This document shows, piece after piece, positions 10,283-20,165 of a stretch of DNA of 64,000 nt. The position numbers and the translations under genes are program-made. This DNA comes from Solirubrobacter sp963837485 (GTDB taxonomy: Bacteria > Actinomycetota > Thermoleophilia > Solirubrobacterales > Solirubrobacteraceae), in contig CAWINP010000011.1 of assembly GCA_963837485.1 (NCBI GenBank), positions 124,001-188,000 of the forward strand. The letters are read 5' to 3'. The notes beneath the pieces are model-generated. The model saw nothing but the letters and a program-made list of their open reading frames with translations. It had not been told where the DNA came from and ran no database searches. How positions within the stretch are numbered: the first letter of the stretch is position 1; each line of letters begins with the position of its first letter.

Positions 10283-12358
10283 ATGCGCCTGTTCGCCGCC
10301 GTCCTGCTGTTCGCCGTCCTCGCCGCTCCCGCCGCCGCCGCACCCGGAACCAAGTCCACCTGGGCACCAGCCGACAAGCACGGCTTCGGGACCGCGCGGC
10401 AGCTGGCCAGCCCGGTCTGGTTCACGCTGCGCCAGGCCTCGCTGAGCGAGGTCTACTACCCCGACCTCGACACGCCGAGCTTCCGCGGGCTGCAGTTCGC
10501 GGTGACCGACTCGAAGAGCTTTGTCGACCGCGAGACCGCCGACGACGACCCGGCGCACATCGAGCCGGCGACGGTGCGGGCGCGCGTGGAGCCGGTGCCC
10601 GGCTCGCTGACGTTCCGCCAGATCACCGAGACGTCGCGCTGGAAGCTGACCAAGACGTGGTACACGGACCCGGCGCGGGCGTCCGTGCTCGCCGACGTGA
10701 AGTTCGAGTCCAAGACCCGGCGGCCGCTGCAGCTCTACGTGCTCGCCGATCCGGCCGCCTCGGACACCGGCGACGACGACCGCGGGCGCGGGATGGTCGC
10801 GTGGGATGCGTCCTCGGCCAGCGCGGTCGAGGCCGATCCGGGGCTGCGCGACGCGTCGTCCGGCTATCGCGGCGAGTCGACTGATCCGTGGAAGGACCTG
10901 CAGGACTACAGGCTCGCCGGCTCGCGCGCGGACGCGCCCGGCAACGTGGTCCAGGGCGCCCGCGCGAGCCTTGACGGCGTCCGTCGCACGCACATGAGGC
11001 TGGCGATCGGGTTCGGGCGCGACGCCGGCAGCGCCGTCGCCACCGCGCAACGCTCGCTGCACTCGCGTGACGCCGCTCGCGACTACGCGTCCGGGTGGTC
11101 GGCGTATCTCGCGTCCCTGAAGCGCCCACCGGCGTCCGTCGGCCGTGACGTCCGGCTCTACCAGCAGTCGCTGATGGTGCTCGCCGCCTCCGAGGACAAG
11201 CTCAACCGCGGCGCCACCGTCGCCGCGCCGAACATGCCGTGGGTGTGGGGCACGCTGACGCTCGAGAACCCCGCCGACGGCCATTCCGGCCCCTACCACC
11301 TCGTCTGGCCGCGCGACTTCTACCACGTGGTCACCGCTCAGTCGGCGGCCGGCGACTCGGCCGCGGCGACCCGCCAGCTCGACTACCTGTGGCGGATCCA
11401 GAAGCCCGACGGCTCGTGGTGGCAGAACACCGAGCCCGACGGCGACCCGCACTGGACCGGGACGCAGATGGATGAGGTCGCGCTCCCGATCGTGCTCGCC
11501 TGGTGGCTCGGCCGCCCTCGATTGGTCTCACATCGAGCGGGCCGCGGACTTCATCGTCGAGCACGGGCCGCAAACTGGGCAGGAACGCTGGGAGAACCAG
11601 GACGGCTACTCGCCGAACACCATCGCCACCGAGATCGCCGGGCTCGTCGTGCGCCGCTGACGTCGCACGCAAGAATGGCGCCGGCGCAAAGGCAGACGCG
11701 TATCTCGCGAAGGCCGACCAGTGGCAGCGCTGATGTCGAGGCGATGACCGCGACGACCAACGGGCCGCTCTCACCGAAGCCGTACTACCTGCGCATCACC
11801 AAGGACGCGAACCCGGACGACGGCTCGACCTACAGCCTCGGCGACAACTTCCCCCGCGCGGTCGACGAGCGCGAGATCGTCGACAACTCGTTCCTGGGCC
11901 TGGTGCTGTTCGGCGCCAAGAAGTTCAACGACCCGACCGTGCTCAACTCGCTCGCCGTCGGCGATCGCGAGTTGCGCGCGGACACGCCCAACGGCCCGGT
12001 CTGGCACCGCTTCTCGCACGACGGCTACGGCGAGACGAACGACGGCGGCGACTGGAACATCTTCCCGACCGCCGCGGGCCAGACGCACGGGCGCGCCTGG
12101 CCGCTGCTCACCGGCGAGCGCGGCGAGTACGAGCTGCTCGCCGGCCGCCGTGCGGACGGCTACCTGGACACGATCGCGCGGACGGCCAACGACGGGCTGA
12201 TGCTGCCCGAGCAGGTGTTCGAGGACACCGGCGAGGGCACGCGCTCGGCCACGCCGCTCGCGTGGACGCACGCGCAGTACGTCCGGCTGGCCTGGTCGAT
12301 CCAGGCCGGCACGCCGATCGAGCGGCCGTCGATCGTGGCCGAGCGCTACTCCCGCTAA
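10283..12358 (+). pseudogene. GH15 glucoamylase/glucodextranase-like enzyme with three compensating frameshifts
   Basis: A secreted glycoside hydrolase of the GH15 glucoamylase/glucodextranase type. A signal peptide (MRLFAAVLLFAVLAAPAAAA) is followed by an N-terminal beta-sandwich and an (alpha/alpha)6 barrel with HLVWPRDFYH, GSWWQNTEPDG and, later, SLGDNFPR. The frame is open for 691 codons, but family-like sequence changes frame inside it. WWLGR runs into DWSHIERAADFIVEHG after an extra C in the CCC at 11515-11517; IATEIAGLV runs into CAADVARKNG after an extra G near 11649; and YLAKADQWQR runs into DVEAMTATTNG after an extra T near 11731. Removing these three bases restores one continuous 690-aa protein. 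As written, residues ~411-483 are nonsense sequence. Either this is sequencing error or a recently disabled gene that retained net frame. Confidence 0.8.
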
Positions 12359-12444
12359 GTGGTTCCGGCCGGTGGGTACGGCGCATCGCCGGCGCAGTCC
12401 GGTCCGGGCCCGCCGGAATGCGTCGTACTCGCCGGCTGGGGCCA

Positions 12445-13197
12445 CTAACCCTCGTATTCCCCCGTCCAGACCGCGAATACGGCGCCCTGCGGGTCGCGGA
12501 GCACGGCGATCGTCCCCTGCGGCATCGTCACCGGCCCGTTGAGCACCTTGCCGCCGAGGCCCTCGATCTCGCCGAGCAGCTTCTCGACGGCCTCGTGGCC
12601 GAAGTACGGGATGAAGCTCGGCGGGGCGTCGGCGGTCGGCATCATGCCGCCATTGGCGCGCCCGCCGTTGCGGATCACGCGGTAGCCGTGGGCGGTCGGG
12701 ATCTCCTCGGTCGTCCAGCCGAAGAGGTCGCCGTAGAAGGACGCGGCCCGCTCGATATCGGGCGTCAGCAGGTCGTTCCAGGTCAGCGCGCCGGGAGTGT
12801 TGACCAGCGTCGCGCCGATGCTCGTGCCGGCCTGCCAGACGCAGAGCACCGCGCCGGTCGGGTCGGCGAACACCGCCATCCGGCCCGCGTCCATCACGTC
12901 GAACGGCTCGGCCATCACGTTGGCGCCGAGCTCCTTCGCCTTCACCGCAGTGTCGTCGGCGGACGCGACGGTCACGTAGCAGTTCCAGTGCGGCGGCTGC
13001 TCACCGCTCTGATACAGCGCAGCGACGGTCCCGCCGTCGCGCTTGGCCATCGAGTACGGCGGCGAGTCCGGGATCGGCAAGTCGTCGTACTCCCAGCCGA
13101 ACAGCGACGTGTAGAACCGCTTCGCCGCGCCGGCGTCGTTCGTCACCAGCTCCGACCACGAGAAGGTGCCCGGCTGATGGCTCGTACGTTCACCCAT
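12445..13197 (-). CDS. Two-domain VOC (glyoxalase-fold) protein
   Basis: A 250-aa protein made of two VOC modules (~10-120 and ~130-248). Each has the beta-alpha-beta-beta-beta pattern: FSWSELVTNDAGAAKRFYT..LFGWE then ADPTGAVLCVWQ, and LTWNDLLTPDIERAASFYGDLFGW then RDPQGAVFAVW. This class is common in actinobacteria; close relatives include hydroxylase-type and antibiotic-binding proteins, but no substrate can be deduced. The start is ATG 13197 (MGERTSHQPG). Longer upstream sequence runs into the divergent HD-domain gene and is not family-like. Confidence 0.85.
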   Translation of the reverse strand: MGERTSHQPGTFSWSELVTNDAGAAKRFYTSLFGWEYDDLPIPDSPPYSMAKRDGGTVAALYQSGEQPPHWNCYVTVASADDTAVKAKELGANVMAEPFDVMDAGRMAVFADPTGAVLCVWQAGTSIGATLVNTPGALTWNDLLTPDIERAASFYGDLFGWTTEEIPTAHGYRVIRNGGRANGGMMPTADAPPSFIPYFGHEAVEKLLGEIEGLGGKVLNGPVTMPQGTIAVLRDPQGAVFAVWTGEYEG

Positions 13198-13240
13198 GCT
13201 CGTGATCGTAGGCACGGAGGCGCATACTGTCCCTGTCGCG

Positions 13241-13841
13241 ATGCCCGAGACGTTCACCGATCTCCCGCTGCTGACCGATCGCTTCGACCGCGGGCTGCAG
13301 CTGGCCGCGGGTCACCACCGCGCGCAGCTGCGCAAGGGCACGGAGATCCCGTACGTCTCGCACCTGCTCGGCGTCACCTCGCTGGTGCTGGAGATGGGCG
13401 GCAGCGAGGACGAGGCGATCGCCGCGCTGCTGCACGACGCGGTCGAGGACGGCGGCGGCGAGCCGATGCTCGCGCGCATCCGCGCGGAGTTCGGCGACGA
13501 CGTCGCGCGTATCGTGCGCGCGAACTCCGACACGATCGTCGAGCCGAAGCCGCCGTGGCTCGCCCGCAAGCAGGATTACGTCGCCTCGATCTCCGGCAAG
13601 CGGCCGGATGAGCTGCGCGTCTCGCTCGCCGACAAGCTCCACAACACGCGCGCGATCGTGCGCGACTTCCGCACGCATGGCAACGTTGTCTGGGAGCGCT
13701 TTACGGCAGGCGAGCGCGGAGTCCGCTGGTACTACCGAGCGATGTACGACGCACTGTCGGCCCGCCGGAGCGAGCTCGGCCCCGCCGCTGCCCCGGTGCT
13801 CGACGACCTGGGCTGGACGGTGGACGAGCTCGACCGTCTGG

Positions 13842-13867
<26 letters not shown>
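13241..13867 (+). CDS. HD-domain hydrolase of the RelA/SpoT hydrolase type (small alarmone hydrolase-like)
   Basis: A 208-aa single-domain protein with the metal-dependent HD signature seen in RelA/SpoT hydrolase domains. It shows H-x-x-Q in HHRAQLRKGT, PYVSHLLGV, the HD pair in ALLHDAVEDGG, and the late DKLHNTR motif. There is no synthetase, TGS or ACT domain. It may therefore be a stand-alone (p)ppGpp hydrolase; a nucleotide hydrolase of other specificity is also possible. The ATG at 13241 is chosen because the preceding 15 codons overlap the divergent VOC gene. The 3' end overlaps the convergent isocitrate dehydrogenase by 26 bp. Confidence 0.8.
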
Positions 13868-15917
<2,050 letters not shown>

Positions 15918-15976
15918 CGGAGGCCGGACACGCTAGCTTGCGACCAGTTTCGGCGGTCGCCCCGGTCATTAAGGTC

Positions 15977-16357
15977 ATGCAGATGCTCACCGACAGCAAG
16001 GCGTTCAGCGGCTTCGCGGTGCCCGACATCGCGGCGGCGCGCGAGTTCTACGAGGGCAAGCTGGGCCTCAAGACGAGCGAGGACAACGGAATTCTGACGC
16101 TCCACCTCGCCGGCGACCGGCCGACGCTCGTCTACCCCAAGCCGGACTTCGTGCCCGCGACGTACACGATCCTCAACTTCCCGGTCGACGACATCGACGC
16201 GACCGTGGACGCGCTGACCGAGCGCGGGGTCGAGTTCGACCGCTACGACGGCTTCGAGCAGGACGAGCGCGGGATCATGCGCAACGCGGGGCCGCCGATC
16301 GCGTGGTTCAAGGACCCGGCGGGGAACATCCTCGCGGTGATCGAGACCGGCTCTTGA
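15977..16357 (+). CDS. Single-domain VOC (glyoxalase/bleomycin resistance-fold) protein
   Basis: A 126-aa VOC protein: FAVPDIAAAREFYEGKLGLKT opens the fold and FKDPAGNILAVIE closes it, so it probably acts as a homodimer. A metal-ligand set is not obvious, and no substrate is assigned. The start is ATG 15977, with AAGG just upstream; an earlier in-frame TTG lies in the divergent IDH promoter and was not used. The gene ends at the edge of the structured, lower-GC gap described next. Confidence 0.8.
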   Translation: MQMLTDSKAFSGFAVPDIAAAREFYEGKLGLKTSEDNGILTLHLAGDRPTLVYPKPDFVPATYTILNFPVDDIDATVDALTERGVEFDRYDGFEQDERGIMRNAGPPIAWFKDPAGNILAVIETGS

Positions 16358-16389
16358 CCGCCCGGCGTTGAGAGCTCGGTTCGGGTTGT

Positions 16390-16569
16390 GGTTGTACGGC
16401 AACTGCAACCAGTAAGGAGGGGGTGCGGATTGGAAACGATCATCCGCGATCGATGCTCAGGGAATCTTGTGTCGACTAACTGGCGCTATGCGACAGTTAG
16501 CCGACAACACGTGAAAGTGGTGCGTTGTCGTGTGGTCTAACGCGATCGCTTGGCGTCCCTGAGTGATCG
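16390..16569. ncRNA. Candidate structured RNA between convergent genes
   Basis: The 272-bp gap 16358-16629 lies between the 3' ends of two convergent genes, so it is not needed as their promoter, and by eye it is lower in GC than its surroundings. It contains nested complementary arms. The outer stem is CGATC-N4-CTCAGGGA (16447-16463) with TCCCTGAG-N-GATCG (16556-16569). The inner stem is a TGTCGxCTAACTG arm (16470-16482) with its complement at 16494-16506, 13 bp with one mismatch and an 11-nt loop. An alternative pairing joins CGACAAC (16502-16508) to GTTGTCG (16524-16530). A smaller GGTTG/CAACC hairpin (16390-16410) precedes AAGGAGG (16414-16420). The strand is unknown, and a regulatory or recombination site is the main alternative. 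Confidence 0.35.
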
Positions 16570-16629
16570 TTTCTGTTCCACTCGCCCTCTTTACTGCCGC
16601 CGTTGACGTTCGCCGGCGCGGAAGCGCGG

Positions 16630-16944
16630 CTACTTCGGCGGCAGAGCCCGCGCGTGCGCGACACCGCGCGCGATCCAGGCGCCGAGGTCGGCGTCCTGGG
16701 ACACGAGGACGATCCCCTTCATCGGGCGCTCGCCCATCATCGACTGTCGCGCGTGCGGCTGGGCGAGCGCGTCCTCGACGTCGCCGGCGTCGAGCCGGAC
16801 CATCAGCTCGTCGTCGCGGACGCCGAGCGCCATGTTGCCATCGAGCATGAAGGCGATCCCGCCGAACATCTTGCGCTCGGTCACTCCGGCTTCGCCGGCG
16901 AGCTGCGTGCGCACCCGCTCGGCCAGGGCCTCGTCGTACGCCAC
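16630..16944 (-). CDS. TfoX/Sxy N-terminal-domain protein
   Basis: A 104-aa protein with the TfoX_N fold: VTERKMFGGIAFMLDGNMALGV is the diagnostic segment (compare 'MFGG..F..dG...g'). In gamma-proteobacteria the full-length protein activates competence genes; these short actinobacterial forms have unknown roles. The start is a GTG at 16944, only 3 bp after the PPOX stop, so it is the last gene of a minus-strand run with PPOX and the ParB-like gene. Confidence 0.85.
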   Translation of the reverse strand: MAYDEALAERVRTQLAGEAGVTERKMFGGIAFMLDGNMALGVRDDELMVRLDAGDVEDALAQPHARQSMMGERPMKGIVLVSQDADLGAWIARGVAHARALPPK

Positions 16945-16947
16945 GCG

Positions 16948-17325
16948 TCAACCATACGCCTGTTCCCACGCGCGCTCCGGGGCGACGAGGTAGACGACCC
17001 GGTCCTCGCGCAGCGGGTACGGACCGCCGGTGTACTTGTGAGCGATCCGGTCGATGATCTCCCAGGCCGGGTCGCCTTCGACGCGCTCGCGCACGCGTCC
17101 GCGCACGGTCGCCATCACCCACGGGTTGTCGTGGGAGGTGATCGAGATCGCCACGCGTTCGTCGCGGTCGAGGTTGCGCGCCTTGCGCGAGCTCGGCGAG
17201 CAGAGGAACGCGATCGCGCCGTCCTCGACGCCGACCCACATTGGCACGCTGTGCGGCGAGCCGTCGGGCATCAGCGTCGCCACGTGCGCGATGTTCGGGC
17301 CTTCGAACAGCTCCGGGATGCTCAC
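16948..17325 (-). CDS. PPOX-class pyridoxamine 5'-phosphate oxidase-family protein (F420/FMN-binding split barrel)
   Basis: A 125-aa split-barrel flavoprotein. The pattern IAHVATLMPDGSPHSVPMWVG followed by RNLDRDERVAISI and MATVRGRVRER is typical of actinobacterial PPOX proteins that use F420 or FMN. An enzyme acting on a small molecule is likely but the substrate is unknown. A GTG at 17325 overlaps the stop of the upstream ParB-like gene (GTGA), which decides the start; a GTG 9 bp further upstream is also in frame. Confidence 0.8.
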   Translation of the reverse strand: MSIPELFEGPNIAHVATLMPDGSPHSVPMWVGVEDGAIAFLCSPSSRKARNLDRDERVAISITSHDNPWVMATVRGRVRERVEGDPAWEIIDRIAHKYTGGPYPLREDRVVYLVAPERAWEQAYG

Positions 17326-17720
17326 GAGACCCACGCCTCGATCTCCCGCTGCCCGGTGGCGAGCGCGACCGACACGCGGTGACGGCCGTCGGCGACGTAG
17401 TAGCCGTCCGAGCGCGAGACGACCGCGATCGGCGGCAGCGCGACGCCGCGGCGGTGCGCGAGCGCGATCCGCTCCCAGCGCGAGCGCAGGTGCGGCGAGT
17501 CGGGGCGGAAGCGCGCGTCGAAGTGCGGGCTCGGCTCGACGGTCCCAACGATGCAGGAGAGCCGGATCAGCTCGAGCCGCGGGGCTCGGCGGCCGGCCGC
17601 GCCGGTCAGCGTGCGGGGGTGGGAGCGGTGCCGGCGCATCAGTCGCCGGAGGCGGGCGGAGCGGCGCGCACGGGCGAAGTCGTCACGCACGTCGAGGGCG
17701 GGCATTCCGGTGGAGGTCAT
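17322..17720 (-). CDS. ParB-like nuclease-fold protein
   Basis: A 132-aa basic protein whose C-terminal half matches the ParB/sulfiredoxin N-terminal fold: ALPPIAVVSRSDGYYVADGRHRVSVALATGQ (split here as ALPPIAVV and DGRHRVSVA). The DGRHR motif is the CTP/phosphate-binding signature of the family. There is no helix-turn-helix part, so it is not a chromosome-partitioning ParB. The N-terminal 50 residues are Arg-rich. The start is ATG 17720; ATG at codon 6 is an alternative. It overlaps the PPOX gene by 4 bp. Confidence 0.7.
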   Translation of the reverse strand: MTSTGMPALDVRDDFARARRSARLRRLMRRHRSHPRTLTGAAGRRAPRLELIRLSCIVGTVEPSPHFDARFRPDSPHLRSRWERIALAHRRGVALPPIAVVSRSDGYYVADGRHRVSVALATGQREIEAWVS

Positions 17721-17771
17721 GGCTGCGAAGGTACGTTCGCTCCCCGGCCCCCGGCTTGAACAGACCGGCCA

Positions 17772-18539
17772 TCACGCCCGTGCGCTCAACACGGGGGCGA
17801 ACGACGCCGCGTGATCGTGCCCGCACGCGCACACGCGCGACGTCTCGCCGAGGAACGCGGACGGCGTCGCGCCCGTCAGACGCAGGCACTCGCGCGTGAG
17901 GTGCGGCTGATCGGCGTAGCCCGCCTCGGCGGCGAGCATCGCCAGCCCGCTTTCGTCCGGCGCGCGCCCCGCCGCGATCGCCGCCTGAGCGAGCGCGAGG
18001 AAGCTCTGGAACCGCAGCAGCCGGTGCAGCGTCTTCGGCGGCAGGCCCGTGGCCTCGACGCACCGCCGCCGCAGCTGGCGCTCGGAGATGAACAGCGACG
18101 CGCGCACGACGGCGACGTCGTCGGTGTGCCAGCGCATCCGCCGCACCGCCTCGAGCACCAGCGCGTCGGGAGAGGAGCGCGGCGCCACTGCGGCCTGCAG
18201 CGCGGCGAGCGGATCGTCGGCGTCCGCGACCAACTCGCCCAGCGGCCCTTCCCACTCGACGGCCGCATCGACCAGCTCCGACGCCGGCATCCCCAGCACC
18301 GCCGGCGCGGCGCCGGGATGAAAGCGCAGCCCGACCACCGTCGTCCCCGGCGCGAGCACGTCGACCGACGGCGCCGTCAGCGGCCCGACCACCCGTGGCG
18401 CGGCGCCGACCTCGCACAGCAGCTCGACGGCGCCGTTCGGGACGTTGCGCTGCACGTACGGCTCGTCGCCGGCGCGCTGGATCCAGGCCGACGACACGAC
18501 ACCGGCCAGCGCCGGGACGGGAGCCCGCTCCACGTACAT
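17772..18539 (-). CDS. AraC-family transcriptional regulator
   Basis: A 255-aa regulator. The N-terminal ~130 residues are a DUF6597-like sensing domain (PNGAVELLCEVG, VVGLRFHPGAAPAVLG). The C-terminal double helix-turn-helix includes ERQLRRRCVEATGLPPKTLHRLLRFQSFL and AAEAGYADQPHLTRECLRLTGATPSAF (shown in parts). A Cys/His-containing tail (VCACGHDHA) follows the DNA-binding domain and is unusual. The start is ATG 18539. It sits 49 bp downstream of the ECF sigma gene on the same strand. Confidence 0.88.
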   Translation of the reverse strand: MYVERAPVPALAGVVSSAWIQRAGDEPYVQRNVPNGAVELLCEVGAAPRVVGPLTAPSVDVLAPGTTVVGLRFHPGAAPAVLGMPASELVDAAVEWEGPLGELVADADDPLAALQAAVAPRSSPDALVLEAVRRMRWHTDDVAVVRASLFISERQLRRRCVEATGLPPKTLHRLLRFQSFLALAQAAIAAGRAPDESGLAMLAAEAGYADQPHLTRECLRLTGATPSAFLGETSRVCACGHDHAASFAPVLSARA

Positions 18540-18588
18540 GACCGAGAGTGTCCAAACGTGGCGGCGCCGGCACCACAGGACAACGTGT

Positions 18589-19761
18589 TCAAGCCGTGAG
18601 CTCGGCCAGCCGGCGCTCGAACAGGCGGCGCTCCGCGTCGTCGTGAACCAGCGCCAGCGCGCGGCGGTAGGCCTGCCCGGCCTCCGCTGTGCGCCCGAGC
18701 CGGCGCAGCATCTCGGCGCGCGCGACGTGCAGGTAGCGGTAGTCGTCGAGCGCCAGCGCGTCGGCGATCGCCAGGCCGTGCTCGGGCCCGTCGGCCTCCG
18801 CGACCGCGACCGCGCGGTTGAGCTCGACGACCGGCGAGCCGGTCAGCCGGGCCAGCTCGCCGTAGAGGGCGGCGATCTGCGGCCAGTCGCGCGGGTCGTC
18901 GGCGTGCAGCGAGGCGATCGCCGCCTGGACCACGTACGGGCCGTTGCCGCGCAGGGCGAGCGCGCGGTCGAGCGCGGCGCGGCCGCGCTCGACCTTGCTC
19001 GGGTCCCACAGGCTGCGGTCCTGATCGGCGAGCAGCACGATCTCGCCAGCCTTGAACCGCGCGTTGCGGCGCGAGTCGTGGAGCAGCATGAGCGCGAGCA
19101 GCGCGTGCACCTCCGGCTCGTCGGGCATCAGCTCGACGAGCGCGCGGCCGAGCCGCAGGGCCTCGTCGGCGAGCTCATTCCTGCCGCTCCAGCCCTCGTT
19201 GAAGATCAGGTAGACGACCGCGAGCACGGCGGCGAGCCGGTCGGGCAGCAGGTGGTCGGGCGGGACGCGGAACGGGATCCCGGCTGCCTTGATCTTGCGT
19301 TTGGCGCGGACGAGACGCTGCGCCATCGTCGCCTCGGGCACCAGGAACGCGCGCGCGATCTCGGGCGTGCCGAGACCTCCGAGCGTGCGCAGCGTGAGCG
19401 CAACCTGCGCATCGGTCGCCAGCGACGGATGGCAGCACGTGAAGACGAGCTCGAGGCGCTCGTCCGGGAACGTCGCGTCCTCGATCTCGTCTTCCACGGC
19501 CTCGTTGACCTCGAGCAGCTTCGTCTTGGCGGCGAGCGTCTTCTCGCGGCGGATGCGGTCGATCGCGCGGTTGCGGGCGGTCGTGACGAGCCAGCTCGCC
19601 GGGTTGTCCGGCACGCCCTCGTCGGGCCAGCGCGCGGCGGCGATCGCGAACGCCTCCTGAGCGGCCTCCTCGGCGAGATCGAAGTCGCCGAGGAAGCCGA
19701 TCAGCGCGGCGAGGACGCGGCCCCACTGCTCGCGGAAGACCTGCTCGAGCGTCGCTACCAC
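18589..19761 (-). CDS. Large ECF-type sigma factor with C-terminal DUF6596 domain
   Basis: A 390-aa RNA polymerase sigma factor of the actinobacterial SigI-like/YCII-linked type (ECF42 group). Region 2 is DFDLAEEAAQEAFAIAAARW with DNPASWLVTTARNRAIDRIRR. Region 4 is ALTLRTLGGLGTPEIARAFLVPEATMAQRLVRAK (shown as LRTLGGL and EIARAFLVPEATMAQ). The remaining ~220 residues form the helical DUF6596/TPR-like domain typical of ECF42. A GTG at 19761 overlaps the stop of the YCII gene by 7 bp. This YCII-sigma pairing is the hallmark arrangement of ECF42 loci. Confidence 0.88.
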   Translation of the reverse strand: MVATLEQVFREQWGRVLAALIGFLGDFDLAEEAAQEAFAIAAARWPDEGVPDNPASWLVTTARNRAIDRIRREKTLAAKTKLLEVNEAVEDEIEDATFPDERLELVFTCCHPSLATDAQVALTLRTLGGLGTPEIARAFLVPEATMAQRLVRAKRKIKAAGIPFRVPPDHLLPDRLAAVLAVVYLIFNEGWSGRNELADEALRLGRALVELMPDEPEVHALLALMLLHDSRRNARFKAGEIVLLADQDRSLWDPSKVERGRAALDRALALRGNGPYVVQAAIASLHADDPRDWPQIAALYGELARLTGSPVVELNRAVAVAEADGPEHGLAIADALALDDYRYLHVARAEMLRRLGRTAEAGQAYRRALALVHDDAERRLFERRLAELTA

Positions 19762-20099
19762 TCGACGATCGGGCGCACCTCGATCGCGCCGCCCATGCTG
19801 GCGGCCGGCACTCGGGCGGCGACCTCGATCGCCGCGTCGAGGTCGTCGGCCTCGAGGATGAAGTACCCGTCGAGCGCCTCCTTGGTCTCCACGAACGGCC
19901 CGTCCGTCGTCAGCGTCTTGCCGTCCTGCACGCGCACCGTGGTCGCGGTCTCGGGCGGCTGGAGCTGGTTGCCGGGGGTGACGCCCGGCGTCGTGTTGAA
20001 CTGCTGCCACGCCTGCGCGACCTTGGTCTGGTCCTCCTTGGGGAGGCTCTGCCAGTCGCGAGCCGCGGGACCCAGGTTGATCAGCATCATGTACTTCAT
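19755..20099 (-). CDS. YCII-related (DGPF-domain) protein
   Basis: A 114-aa protein of the YCII/DGPF family: starts KYMMLINLGP, contains TTDGPFVETKEALDGYFILEA (shown as DGPFVETKE) and ends GGAIEVRPI. In ECF42 loci these proteins are co-transcribed with the sigma factor and are proposed to act in its signalling; their biochemical activity is not established. A strong AAGGAGG lies 5 nt before the ATG. The gene heads a likely operon YCII-sigma-AraC-ParB-PPOX-TfoX. Confidence 0.88.
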   Translation of the reverse strand: MKYMMLINLGPAARDWQSLPKEDQTKVAQAWQQFNTTPGVTPGNQLQPPETATTVRVQDGKTLTTDGPFVETKEALDGYFILEADDLDAAIEVAARVPAASMGGAIEVRPIVEW

Positions 20100-20165
20100 C
20101 GCGTCCTCCTTGGGGGATGGTCGCGTATTAGACGAACGGGCGCGTGGAGAATCGACAGGTGGTCG

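Noticed and set aside
11510..11735. Programmed frameshifting in the GH15 gene
   Set aside because: Three separate shifts, no slippery heptamer, and a domain that needs all three to be corrected; error or mutation is simpler.
16414..16476. Short leader peptide after AAGGAGG
   Set aside because: The first GTG lies only 2 nt from the ribosome-binding-like sequence and the 18-codon frame has no recognisable pattern.
16470..16506. Tyrosine-recombinase (lox/dif-like) site
   Set aside because: Arm length fits, but the 11-bp spacer is longer than usual, the sequence is unlike dif, and no recombinase is nearby; kept only as an alternative to the RNA idea.
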